Shown here in pieces: positions 31,956-42,585 of a stretch of 64,000 bases of DNA (the first letter of the stretch is position 1; each line of letters begins with the position of its first letter). The notes below the pieces were generated by a model. That model saw only the letters and a list, made by a program, of their open reading frames with translations. It did not search any database and was not told the DNA's origin. The DNA comes from Pseudomonadota bacterium. GTDB lineage: Bacteria > Myxococcota_A > UBA796 > UBA9615. The DNA lies in assembly GCA_024229515.1 (NCBI GenBank), contig JAAESI010000030.1, positions 62,001-126,000 on the forward strand. The letters are read 5' to 3'. The position numbers and the translations under genes are program-made.

Positions 31956-33707
31956 CTACTTACTCCCGGACGCCGCGCCAGCGGGTTTCGGCTTCTTGGG
32001 GTCGTCGTGCTGGCGGTGGATCACCCACTGTTGGGCGATGCTCAGAATGTTGTTGACGAGGATATACACCACGAGTCCAGCGGGCAGCGTGAACATGATG
32101 ACGCTGAAGAACAGCGGCATCACCTTGATCATCATCTGCTGCGCCGGATCGGTCGCAGTGTTCGGGTTGAACTTCTGCTGCAGCCACATCGTGACTCCCA
32201 GCACCAACGGGAAGACCCCAAGCGGGTCCCGCAGCGACAGGTCGCAGAAGTACAGGAACGGGGTCTGGTACAGCTCGACGCTGTTCCAGAGAACTCGGTA
32301 GAGGGCGAACCAGATCGGCATCTGGACGAGCATCGGCAGGCAGCCGCCCGCGGGGTTGACCCCGTGCTCCTTCCAGAGGCCCATCATCTCCTTGTTCAAG
32401 CCTTCACGGTCGTCGCCGTGCTTCTCCTTGAGGGCGGCGATCTCAGGCTGCAGCGACTGCATCGCCTTCATCGACTTGAACGACTTCTGCGACAGCGGGT
32501 ACATCGCCAGCTTGATCGCGACGGTCAGCAGGATGATGGAGATGCCCCAGCTGCCCACGAAGCTGTAGATCCACTTCAGGAACGCCAGGATCGGCAGCGC
32601 GATGAGCCCGAAGAAGCCGAAATCGACGGCCGTCTTCATGCGCATGCCGGCTTCGTTCAGCCCGTCCAGCTCCTTGGGACCCGCCCACAGCCGGAACGTC
32701 CAGCTCTTGACCTCGCCGGGGGCGAGCGTCGTGGTGGGCAGCTCCATGGCCGCGGCGAAACGGTCCTCGCCGGGCATCGGCATGAACCGCGCCGTGCCCA
32801 GGACCGGCTGCTCCGGCTCGATGCCGACGACGAAGTACTTGTCGCCCGCGGCGACCCAGTTCAGCGTGCCGTCCCACTGCCCCTCGATCTTCTTGTCGAG
32901 CTTGCGGCGGGCCCAGTGCTCGACGTCTCCGTCGGCGTCGGCCCACAGCTCCGGCTGGGGTCCGTAGCGGCTCCCCTCGGGCACGACGACGAAGTCCGCG
33001 ACGCCGAACGACGGCGTGATCTGCTGCGCGTCCCGGCCCGTGTTCTTCACCCGAACGATGTAGTCGGTCTTGTATCCGGTCTCCGGCGTGGCGAAGACCT
33101 TGCTGATCTCCAGCGAGCCGCGCGTGGTCGCAAACTCGACCGTGCCGCCCTCGTCGCGCACGACGCGGTAGTGGCCCACATCGCCGGCGATCCCCTCGGC
33201 ATCCATGCCGACCGGGAGCAGCACCCCATCGGGGTCCTGCACGAGATCGACCGGCTGCGGGTCGGGGCAGGCCATGTCGAAGGCCTCCCACTTGAACCCG
33301 TTGCTGAACCCGCTGATCAACCAGGTGGGGAGCCAGTCCAGTTCGTACGCGGAGCTCCAGGCCTCGATCTGGAAGCGGTTGGGGCTCCCGCCGAAGCTCG
33401 ACCACTGCGCGCCAACGCCGTCCCAGCTGCGATCGAGCGTCACCGCGGGGGCAGAGGGGATGACCGGCACCGGTGCCGACGCAACCGCGTCACCGCCCGC
33501 CGAATCGTCGTCGTCCGAGGCGACGGGGGCAGGCGTGGCCGCGGGGGGCGTCTCCTCGGCGGCCAGGGCCGGGGTCTCCTCGACCGGAGGCGGAGGCACC
33601 GGCGGCTCGAAGACGAAGGTGTTGAAGATCCACAGGACCGCGATCGACAGAACGACCGCCGTCAGAATGCGGCGTTCCTGATCGGGATCGGGGGTCTGGG
33701 GCTCCAT
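31956..33707 (-). CDS. yidC: Membrane protein insertase YidC
   Basis: A 583-residue YidC of the Gram-negative type: one N-terminal membrane helix (ILTAVVLSIAVLWIFNTFVF), a Pro/Ala-rich linker, a large periplasmic domain and the conserved C-terminal insertase core from about residue 370 (YSFVGSWGISIILLTVAIKL, GGCLPMLVQMPIWFALYRVL). It inserts and folds inner-membrane proteins. The linker contains SDDDDSAGG, the same acidic tag found in the lipoproteins of this genome. It overlaps yidD by one base (TGATG). Confidence 0.97.
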   Translation of the reverse strand: MEPQTPDPDQERRILTAVVLSIAVLWIFNTFVFEPPVPPPPVEETPALAAEETPPAATPAPVASDDDDSAGGDAVASAPVPVIPSAPAVTLDRSWDGVGAQWSSFGGSPNRFQIEAWSSAYELDWLPTWLISGFSNGFKWEAFDMACPDPQPVDLVQDPDGVLLPVGMDAEGIAGDVGHYRVVRDEGGTVEFATTRGSLEISKVFATPETGYKTDYIVRVKNTGRDAQQITPSFGVADFVVVPEGSRYGPQPELWADADGDVEHWARRKLDKKIEGQWDGTLNWVAAGDKYFVVGIEPEQPVLGTARFMPMPGEDRFAAAMELPTTTLAPGEVKSWTFRLWAGPKELDGLNEAGMRMKTAVDFGFFGLIALPILAFLKWIYSFVGSWGISIILLTVAIKLAMYPLSQKSFKSMKAMQSLQPEIAALKEKHGDDREGLNKEMMGLWKEHGVNPAGGCLPMLVQMPIWFALYRVLWNSVELYQTPFLYFCDLSLRDPLGVFPLVLGVTMWLQQKFNPNTATDPAQQMMIKVMPLFFSVIMFTLPAGLVVYILVNNILSIAQQWVIHRQHDDPKKPKPAGAASGSK

Positions 33708-33937
33708 CAGCTCTGTGGCTCCGGCAGCTCAGGGACGGGGTCGTGCCCGCCCGGGTGGAACGGCTGACAGCGGCACAGCCGCTTCGTCCCCATCCAGGTT
33801 CCGCGGACGGGGCCGAACCGCTCCACGGCTTGCATCATGTAAATCGAACAGGTCGGCTCGAAGCGGCAGGCGGGCGGCAGAAGCGGCGACAGGAACCGCT
33901 TGTAGCCCCGGAGGACGAGCAGGATCAGCCACTTCAT
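33707..33937 (-). CDS. yidD: Membrane protein insertion efficiency factor YidD
   Basis: A 76-residue YidD with [33 protein letters not shown] and the [12 protein letters not shown] motif with conserved Cys. It is a small amphipathic membrane-associated protein that helps YidC-dependent insertion. It overlaps rnpA upstream by 4 bases and yidC downstream, so rpmH-rnpA-yidD-yidC form one unit. Confidence 0.96.
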   Translation of the reverse strand: MKWLILLVLRGYKRFLSPLLPPACRFEPTCSIYMMQAVERFGPVRGTWMGTKRLCRCQPFHPGGHDPVPELPEPQS

Positions 33938-34296
33938 GCCTTCCTCCGTCCATTGAGCCAGTCGATCACCTCAGACAACTCCGAAGTGACGTCCGCCAGT
34001 CCCTCGACCTGAGCCGCTTGCGGCCGGGCGATGATGACCAGATCCCAGCTTGCGTTGAGCTCGTGCCGGTTGAGGCGGTACCACTCTCGCAGCAGTCGCT
34101 TCACCCGGTTCCGGGTCACGGCCTTGCCGACCTTGCGGCTGACGGCCATCCCCAGACGCCCATCGTCGTGGCGGGCCGAGGCCCAGGCGACGATGAACCG
34201 GCGGGTACGGAAGGTCCGCGACCGCCGGCGATGTTCCCGATAGTCACGCGACGTGCGAATCCGCAGCCGCTTGGGGAACGTACGCGAGTCGGGCAG
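33934..34296 (-). CDS. rnpA: Ribonuclease P protein component
   Basis: The RNase P protein, which helps the RNase P RNA cut tRNA 5' leaders. The RNR signature region reads [20 protein letters not shown]. The first ATG (34149) would remove the N-terminal strand-helix part, yet the frame upstream is clearly coding ([26 protein letters not shown]). No ATG, GTG or TTG occurs between 34149 and the in-frame TAA near 34413. The CTG at 34296, directly after the rpmH stop codon, gives a normal 120-residue protein and is my choice. Overlaps yidD by 4 bases. Confidence 0.85.
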   Translation of the reverse strand: MPDSRTFPKRLRIRTSRDYREHRRRSRTFRTRRFIVAWASARHDDGRLGMAVSRKVGKAVTRNRVKRLLREWYRLNRHELNASWDLVIIARPQAAQVEGLADVTSELSEVIDWLNGRRKA

Positions 34297-34298
34297 AA

Positions 34299-34448
34299 CT
34301 ACTTCTTGGCGATCGTGGCGGCGAGGGACTTGCGTCCGCGGAGGCGACGTCGCCGCAAAACGGCACGTCCGTTCTTGGTGGCCATGCGGATGCGGAAGCC
34401 GTGGGTGCGCTTACGCGAAACGTTCGAGGGCTGGAAAGTGCGCTTCAT
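34299..34448 (-). CDS. rpmH: 50S ribosomal protein L34
   Basis: A 49-residue, very basic L34: [20 protein letters not shown], then [20 protein letters not shown]. Complete and of normal length. It is the first gene of the leftward operon rpmH-rnpA-yidD-yidC-jag-mnmE, with a consensus-like promoter about 40 bases upstream. Confidence 0.97.
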   Translation of the reverse strand: MKRTFQPSNVSRKRTHGFRIRMATKNGRAVLRRRRLRGRKSLAATIAKK

Positions 34449-34487
34449 GAGACCTGTCTCTCGATGGGGGGGCTGAAAAGGCGCGAA

Positions 34488-34516
34488 AAAATACGGGTCG
34501 GTCCGCGGGGTGTCAA
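34488..34516 (-). promoter_or_regulatory. rpmH promoter
   Basis: On the minus strand TTGACA (34511-34516) and TATTTT (34488-34493) are separated by exactly 17 bases, close to the sigma-70 consensus. The -10 box lies 40 bases before the rpmH ATG. A DnaA-box-like CTTTCCACA sits next to it at 34523-34531, which could tie the operon to DnaA. Confidence 0.75.
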
Positions 34517-34645
34517 GGCGGGCTTTCCACAGGCTTGCCGTCCATTGATCTCCTCACGCGCGCGCGACAAGCCAATACGGCCGGTTTTTGACCCCGGTTA
34601 CACCGAATCGATCCGTTCTTGCGACTGCCCCGTACCCCCTCCGAC

Positions 34646-35269
34646 ATGAATGCTCTCCCTGCCACGACGCTTCGGGACCGGGTCGCTAGATTCGACCTCG
34701 TGAGTCAGCCCCCCGCCAACGAACCGACCTCCGATGCCGACCTTGTCGCGGCGATGGCGCGTGGTGACGGGCAGGCTCTGGCAGAACTGTACGACCGCTA
34801 CTCCTCGCTCATGATGGCCGTCAGCCTCAAGGTCCTCCGGGACCGCGCCATGGCGGAGGATCTGCTCCACGACGTGCTCCTGGAAGCCTGGAGGGCAGTG
34901 GGAAGCTACGACCGCAGTCGCGGCACGGTGAAGACCTGGCTCCTGGTCCGGCTCCGCAGCCGCGCCCTCGACAAGGTCCGCTCCGCCGCCGTCTCCCGCT
35001 GGGTCGATCACGGAGGCATCGACCTCCCCGAGACCGACCGGGACCGCAAGTCGGACGGTCCCAGCGGACTGCACGACCGGCTCTACCTGCGTCGCATCGT
35101 GAGCGAACTGCCCAAGCCTCAGCGCGAAGTCCTCGAACTCGCCTACTTCCAGGGGCTGTCCGGCAGCGAAGTTGCCGCCCGCCTCGGCCTGCCGATCGGC
35201 ACGGTCAAATCTCGAACCGCCGCCGGGCTCACGAACCTCCGCGCGACTCTTGCTGAAGGGAGCGTGTGA
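34646..35269 (+). CDS. ECF-type RNA polymerase sigma factor
   Basis: A sigma-70 family ECF factor of about 207 residues. Region 2 spans ELYDRYSSLMMAVSLKVLRD to DLLHDVLLEAWRAVGSYD; region 4 spans LPKPQREVLELAYFQGLSGS with the HTH VAARLGLPIGTVKSRTAAGL. The start could be ATG 34646 or GTG 34700; the latter has a TAGATT eight bases ahead and could be leaderless. Neither has a good ribosome-binding site. It is translationally coupled (TGATG) to a ChrR-like cupin protein, the probable anti-sigma factor, and lies between rpmH and dnaA, an uncommon place for a regulator pair. Confidence 0.87.
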   Translation: MNALPATTLRDRVARFDLVSQPPANEPTSDADLVAAMARGDGQALAELYDRYSSLMMAVSLKVLRDRAMAEDLLHDVLLEAWRAVGSYDRSRGTVKTWLLVRLRSRALDKVRSAAVSRWVDHGGIDLPETDRDRKSDGPSGLHDRLYLRRIVSELPKPQREVLELAYFQGLSGSEVAARLGLPIGTVKSRTAAGLTNLRATLAEGSV

Positions 35270-35796
35270 TGAGCGACGAACTCCGCGACTTCCTCCTGCT
35301 CGCCGACGCGTTGGAGCCGGTCGAACCGGCCGAGGGGCTCAAGAGCCGCCTGCTCGCCTCCGCCCTCAGCCCCCAGGATCGCTGGGCCCCCTTCGGAGAC
35401 CGCATCGCCGACCTGTTCGACGTGGCCGCCGCGACAGCCCGCGAGTACCTCAGCCGCATCGCCGACCCCGCTCACTGGGAAGCGGCCATCGCCGAGGGGA
35501 TCGCCCTGGTGCACCTGGACGGCGGACCGCGGGTCGCTCACGCCGACGTCGGGTTCACTCGAGCGGCCGCTGGAACCAGCTTCCCGGTCCACACTCACGA
35601 CGGTGGAGAAACGACGCTCGTGCTCCAGGGTCGGTACCGCGACAGCGACGGATCCGTGGTCGGTCCGGGCACCCTCGTGACGATGGCTCCGGGCTCGACG
35701 CACTCGTTCGAGGTGCTCTCGGGAGACGACCTGATCTTCGCCGTAGTGGTGGACGGCGTGCGATTCCACGACCCCGCAATCATCGCCCCCGACTAG
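35269..35796 (+). CDS. ChrR-like cupin protein, probable anti-sigma factor
   Basis: A 175-residue protein whose C-half is a cupin: SFPVHTHDGGETTLVLQGRY supplies the HxHxxxE metal ligands and GTLVTMAPGSTHSFEV the second motif. This resembles the cupin domain of ChrR, the anti-sigma factor that senses singlet oxygen. The N-terminal zinc site of ChrR (H...C..C) is not present; instead there is a helical LRDFLLLADALEPVEP segment. It is co-translated with the sigma factor, so it probably controls it. The inducing signal is unknown. Confidence 0.75.
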   Translation: MSDELRDFLLLADALEPVEPAEGLKSRLLASALSPQDRWAPFGDRIADLFDVAAATAREYLSRIADPAHWEAAIAEGIALVHLDGGPRVAHADVGFTRAAAGTSFPVHTHDGGETTLVLQGRYRDSDGSVVGPGTLVTMAPGSTHSFEVLSGDDLIFAVVVDGVRFHDPAIIAPD

Positions 35797-36112
35797 CCTG
35801 AACGTGGGACGTCTCGGTCCCGATCGGTAATCGATCGCAGAGCACCCGATGACCCGATCGGGTTTCGATCGGTAAAGGTACGATTGCACCGATCGCCCCC
35901 TACCGCAGGTAGGCGCGGGCCCCTCGCAAACCCCCGGATTCTCCACCCTTCGAGCCCCGGGTTCGGCGGTCTTTACCACTGTGGATAAAACGGGGAAAAA
36001 GCCCCACAACGCCCGTTTACAAGGATGAGAGATCTTCGTTACTACTCATCCATCGCATCGCACCGACGGGCTGGCCTGTCCGACGGTCGCCGAGCGGAGA
36101 AGAAAGAGACTG
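35797..36112. other. Intergenic region upstream of dnaA, candidate oriC part
   Basis: 316 bases without a gene. The first part holds five CGATCG palindromes between 35821 and 35895, including the 10-base repeat CGATCGGTAA at 35821 and 35866. A perfect DnaA box, TGTGGATAA, lies at 35980-35988, followed by A-rich sequence and TTACTACTC (36039-36047), whose complement reads as TAG-type triplets like a DnaA-trio. These are features of an origin and of dnaA autoregulation. Confidence 0.65.
35980..35988 (-). promoter_or_regulatory. Consensus DnaA box
   Basis: TGTGGATAA is the exact reverse complement of the DnaA box TTATCCACA. It lies 125 bases before the dnaA start and is the best such box found in the two dnaA flanks. 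Confidence 0.8.
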
Positions 36113-37498
36113 ATGACGGCGCTTGCCCGCTCTGATTGGGACGAGGTCTGTGCACGTGTGCGTCGGGAGGAGGATCCCTTCTTCCACGACCCGTGGCTCG
36201 ACCGAATCGCGTTTGTGACCTCCGACGAAAGCAACGTCGTGTTGGCCACTCCGAACCGGCTCTACCTGGAGTTCATCCAGGAGAATCTCGACCCGATCCT
36301 GAATCGCTATCTGCGCGACATGACCCACCGCGACTGGCACATCGCGTACCAGCTCAGGGAAATGGTCAGGCCGGACTCCAAGGCGGATCTCCCCGCCGTC
36401 GAGCCCGTGCCCGTCGCCTCCCCCGACAACACCAGCACCGCGGCCCCCGCCTCGAGCTACCACTTCCGCCTGAACCCGGGACAGACGTTCCACTCGTTCA
36501 TCGTCGGCAGCGGCAACAGCTTCGCCAGCGCGGCATGTCAGGCGGTCGGCGACAACCCGGCCAACAACTACAACCCGCTGTTCATCTTCGGCGGGGTGGG
36601 CCTGGGCAAGACGCACCTCCTCAACGCCATCGGCAACCGCATCATCGAGCGGGACCGGCGGGCGCGGATCGTCTACCTCTCGGCCGAGGACTTCACCAAC
36701 GAGATGATCAACGCGCTGCGGTTCAAGCGGATGGAAGAGTTCCGCGAGAAGTACCGTCGCCGCTGCGACGCCCTCCTGGTCGACGACATCCAGTTCCTCG
36801 CGGGTCGCCTGCGCACGCAGGAAGAGTTCTTCCACACGTTCAACGCCCTGCATGGCAGCGGCCGCCAGATCGTGGTCACCGCCGACCGGTACCCCAAGGA
36901 CATCAAGGGGCTGGAGGAGCGTCTCCGGAGCCGGTTCGACTGGGGCCTGGTGGCGGACGTGCAGCCGCCGGACACCGAGACCAAGGTCGCGATCCTTCGC
37001 AAGAAGGCCGACGACGAGGGGATCGAGCTCCCGCAGGACGTCGCCTTCTTCATCGCGCGGTACGCGACGAACAACATCCGCGGCCTCGAGGGTGCACTGA
37101 AGCGCTTGCTCGCCATGAGCAGCCTGCAGGCCGCCCCGATCACGCTGGAGTTCAGCCGCCGCTGCCTGGAGGGCTACCTCCAGGTCGAAGAGCCGACCGC
37201 CTCGTGCGAGTCGATCACCTCCGGCGTCGCCAAGTTCTTCAACGTGAAGGTGGCCGAGATGAAGGGTCCGCGAAGGACCCGCCAGATCGTCACGCCGCGT
37301 CAGATCGCCATGTTCCTGGCGCGGAAGCACACGGGCCTGTCGCTGCCGGAGATCGGCAAGCGGTTCGGTGGACGTGACCACACCACGGTCATCCACGCGG
37401 TCCGCAAGATCGACCGGCAGATGAAGGAAGATCAGGCGTTCCGCACGAAGGTGCAGCTGGTCGCTCGATCCATCGGGCTCGCCGCGGACGCCACCTAG
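36113..37498 (+). CDS. dnaA: Chromosomal replication initiator protein DnaA
   Basis: A 461-residue DnaA with all four domains. Domain III has Walker A FGGVGLGKTHLLNAIGN and Walker B LLVDDIQFLAG; domain IV ends with the DNA-binding signature GGRDHTTVIHAVRKI. Domain II is a short Pro/Ala/Ser linker. It binds DnaA boxes and melts the origin. ATG 36113 is preceded by AGAAAGAGA. Both flanking intergenic regions carry DnaA-box-like sequences. Confidence 0.98.
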   Translation: MTALARSDWDEVCARVRREEDPFFHDPWLDRIAFVTSDESNVVLATPNRLYLEFIQENLDPILNRYLRDMTHRDWHIAYQLREMVRPDSKADLPAVEPVPVASPDNTSTAAPASSYHFRLNPGQTFHSFIVGSGNSFASAACQAVGDNPANNYNPLFIFGGVGLGKTHLLNAIGNRIIERDRRARIVYLSAEDFTNEMINALRFKRMEEFREKYRRRCDALLVDDIQFLAGRLRTQEEFFHTFNALHGSGRQIVVTADRYPKDIKGLEERLRSRFDWGLVADVQPPDTETKVAILRKKADDEGIELPQDVAFFIARYATNNIRGLEGALKRLLAMSSLQAAPITLEFSRRCLEGYLQVEEPTASCESITSGVAKFFNVKVAEMKGPRRTRQIVTPRQIAMFLARKHTGLSLPEIGKRFGGRDHTTVIHAVRKIDRQMKEDQAFRTKVQLVARSIGLAADAT

Positions 37499-37776
37499 CC
37501 TTCGATTCGTCCCCTTTTTTGGTTGCCGAGCGCTGTGGATAGGTCGGTGGAATGCCTGTTGAAGCACCTAGGGACAGCATGTTAGAAACTGGCGCCTGCA
37601 GCCGCGGGACCGAGCTGTCCACGGATCTTCCACTTGGGAACTCCACGGTCAGTACACAGGCAAATGGGTAGCGATTTCGCGAATTTAGGTGCGCTCCCCA
37701 CAGAATCGGACCTCACTTACTACTACGAGAAGAACAGGATGAAATCCTGATCTCTTAGTCATAGGACAACGACGCA
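37499..37776. other. dnaA-dnaN intergenic region, candidate oriC part
   Basis: 278 bases without a gene. TGTGGATAG (37534-37542) is a DnaA box with one mismatch; CTGTCCACG (37615) is weaker. The right end is less GC-rich and contains TTACTACTAC (37717-37726), whose complement is TAG TAG TAA, the DnaA-trio pattern used for origin unwinding. A TTTTTT run at 37515-37520 may help terminate dnaA transcripts. Confidence 0.6.
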
Positions 37777-38898
37777 ATGGAATTTGTCATCGCCAAGGAC
37801 GAGCTCATCCGCGCCCTCGCGCGGGTGCAGGGAATCGTCGAGAAGCGTTCGACCAACCCGATCATCGCCAACGTGCTCCTGGAAGTCGGCGAAGACGGCA
37901 TGAAGGTCGCGGCGACCGACACCGAGGTCAGCTTCGTGGGTCGGTATGCCTGCGAGGCCGCCCGGCCCGGCCGTCTGACCCTCGGTGCGCGTCAGCTGTA
38001 CGACATCGCGCGGCTGGTTCCGACGGACACGGTGTCGTTCAACCTCCCCGAGGGTTCGCTCCAGATGGAGATCACCTCGGGCAAGTCCTTCTTCAAGATC
38101 CTGGGCCTGTCCGCGGACGAGTTCCCGGCGGTCCCGGAGCCGGGCGAGGAGGCGGGTGTGCTGCTTCCGATGGCCTCGATCCGCGAGCTCATCGACAAGA
38201 CGCTCTTCTCCATCAGCTCCGACGACACCCGCACGGGCCTCAACGGCGCGTACGTGGAGGCCAAGGAGCTGGAGGACGGCACCGTCATGCGATTCGTCGC
38301 CACCGACGGTCATCGCCTGTCGCTGTGCGGGCGCCCGTTCACGGGTTCCTTCGGCGAGGGACGCAGCCTGCTGCTGCCCAAGAAGGGGCTGGCGGAGCTT
38401 CGCAAGCTCATCGACGACGGTGACGGCGACTGGACCGCGAACTTCGGCGACACCCAGGCGAGCTTCCGCCGCGGGTCGATCTGCTTCTCCATGCGTCTGC
38501 TCGAAGGGGACTTCCCCGACTACGAGCAGGTCGTGCCGAGCAGCTGGCAGCGCCGCGTGATGGTGCAGCGGGACGCGATGATCGCGGCCCTCCGTCGCGT
38601 CAGCATCCTCGCCAGCGAGAAGTCGCACCCGGTGCGCTTCGCGATCATCAACGGCGGCGTCACCGTGACGGCGCGTCAGCCCGAGACCGGCGAGGCCCAC
38701 GAAGAGGTCGAGGCCCAGGTCGAAGGTACGGACCTGGAGATCGGCTTCAACGCCCGCTACTTCCGGGACGCCCTCGCGGCGCTGAGCACCGACGTGGTGA
38801 TGCTGGAGATCGGTGACTCGCTGAGCCCCTGCCTGATCAAGCCGGGCGACGGCAACAGCGACGAGCTGTTCGTCATCATGCCGATGCGGCTGGAGTAG
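37777..38898 (+). CDS. dnaN: DNA polymerase III beta subunit (sliding clamp)
   Basis: A 373-residue beta clamp, complete. It begins MEFVIAKDELIRALARVQGI and ends FVIIMPMRLE, the typical MPMR(L/I) tail; the central KSFFKILGLSADEFPAVPEP and FVATDGHRLSL are signatures of domains II-III. It tethers polymerase III to DNA. recF begins eight bases past its stop codon. Confidence 0.98.
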   Translation: MEFVIAKDELIRALARVQGIVEKRSTNPIIANVLLEVGEDGMKVAATDTEVSFVGRYACEAARPGRLTLGARQLYDIARLVPTDTVSFNLPEGSLQMEITSGKSFFKILGLSADEFPAVPEPGEEAGVLLPMASIRELIDKTLFSISSDDTRTGLNGAYVEAKELEDGTVMRFVATDGHRLSLCGRPFTGSFGEGRSLLLPKKGLAELRKLIDDGDGDWTANFGDTQASFRRGSICFSMRLLEGDFPDYEQVVPSSWQRRVMVQRDAMIAALRRVSILASEKSHPVRFAIINGGVTVTARQPETGEAHEEVEAQVEGTDLEIGFNARYFRDALAALSTDVVMLEIGDSLSPCLIKPGDGNSDELFVIMPMRLE

Positions 38899-38905
38899 AT
38901 CTCCG

Positions 38906-40030
38906 CTGCACCTGAAGACCTTAGAGCTCCGCGACTTCCGCAACCTCGCGGCGGTCGATCTGGAGCTGTTCGACGGCCCCTGCGTCTTCTGGGGCGACAA
39001 CGGCCAGGGCAAGACCAACCTGCTCGAGGCCGTGTACCTCCTGGGCACCCTCAAGAGCTTCCGCCGCGCTCGCGGCCCCGACATGATCCTCAAGGGCGCC
39101 GAGGTCGCGTCCGTGAAGGGCCGCCTGGTCGCCGGGGGACTGCCCCGCGACTGCGCGGTGTCGCTGACCAAGAAGGGCCTGCAGTTCAAGATCGACGGTA
39201 AGTCGCCCCGCGGGCTCCCGGACTGGTTTGCGCTCATCAAAGCGGTGGCGTTCGTGCCGTCGGACCTGCGGATGGTCGACGGACCGCCCGATCTGCGGCG
39301 GGAGTTCCTCGACCGGGCGGCGTTCACGCTCGATCCGACCTTCCTGGGCATCGCCCGGGAGTACCGGGTGGCCCTCAAACAGAAGAACGCGCTCCTGCGC
39401 GACAGCAAGCGGATGGGGCGGCCGATCGACCCGACGATGCTGGAGATCTGGAACGACAAGCTGGTGCGAGCCGGCGCGCAAGTGGTGCACCGACGCACCG
39501 AGTTCCTCCGCCAATTCGCCCCGGTCTTCCGAGAAGTTCACAAGGGCATCACCGCCGCCGCGAAGGGTCGGGCGGAGTTCCGATATCGGGGCTGCGTGGG
39601 CACTGAGGCGCTCGCAGACGGGATTTCGAGCATCGAGGCAGCCCTGGGCACCAAGGTTGCGGCTGCGGCGGCACAGGAGGCGAGGAGGGGCTTTTGTGTC
39701 GCCGGCCCTCACCGGGACGATTGGGAGCTTCGGGTCGGTGGAGAACCGCTGCGGAGCTTCGGAAGTCAGGGCCAGGTGCGCTCGGCGGCGCTGTCGATGA
39801 GGATCGGTCAGATGGTGCTCGCCAAGCGGGTCAGCGGCGTCTGTCCGCTCTTCCTCCTGGACGACGTCAGCAGCGAGTTGGACCCCCACCGAAACGCCCA
39901 TTTGATGTCCCTGCTGCTCGACCTGGAGGCCCAGGTTTTGATCACCACGACCCACCGGGACAACCTCCGGCTCGACGCTGGCGCGTACAAGTCCTGGAAC
40001 GTGCGTACGGGGACGCTGTCGCCTGACTGA
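38906..40030 (+). CDS. recF: DNA replication and repair protein RecF
   Basis: A 374-residue RecF of the SMC-like ATPase group: Walker A WGDNGQGKTNLLEAVYLLG, signature FGSQGQVRSAALSMRIGQM and Walker B LFLLDDVSSELD. It loads RecA at gaps. The first ATG-like codon in frame (39032, GTG) would delete the Walker A motif. The N-terminus clearly starts LHLKTLELRDFRNLAAVDL, and the only initiator that fits is CTG at 38906, with GGAG ten bases upstream (38892-38895). I therefore start the gene there. Confidence 0.92.
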   Translation: MHLKTLELRDFRNLAAVDLELFDGPCVFWGDNGQGKTNLLEAVYLLGTLKSFRRARGPDMILKGAEVASVKGRLVAGGLPRDCAVSLTKKGLQFKIDGKSPRGLPDWFALIKAVAFVPSDLRMVDGPPDLRREFLDRAAFTLDPTFLGIAREYRVALKQKNALLRDSKRMGRPIDPTMLEIWNDKLVRAGAQVVHRRTEFLRQFAPVFREVHKGITAAAKGRAEFRYRGCVGTEALADGISSIEAALGTKVAAAAAQEARRGFCVAGPHRDDWELRVGGEPLRSFGSQGQVRSAALSMRIGQMVLAKRVSGVCPLFLLDDVSSELDPHRNAHLMSLLLDLEAQVLITTTHRDNLRLDAGAYKSWNVRTGTLSPD

Positions 40031-40042
40031 TCGAGGTGCTAG

Positions 40043-42574
<2,532 letters not shown>

Positions 42575-42585
42575 GGGAGGACGGA

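Noticed and set aside
34586..34620. TTGACC as the -35 box of the sigma factor gene
   Set aside because: No acceptable -10 lies 16-18 bases downstream.
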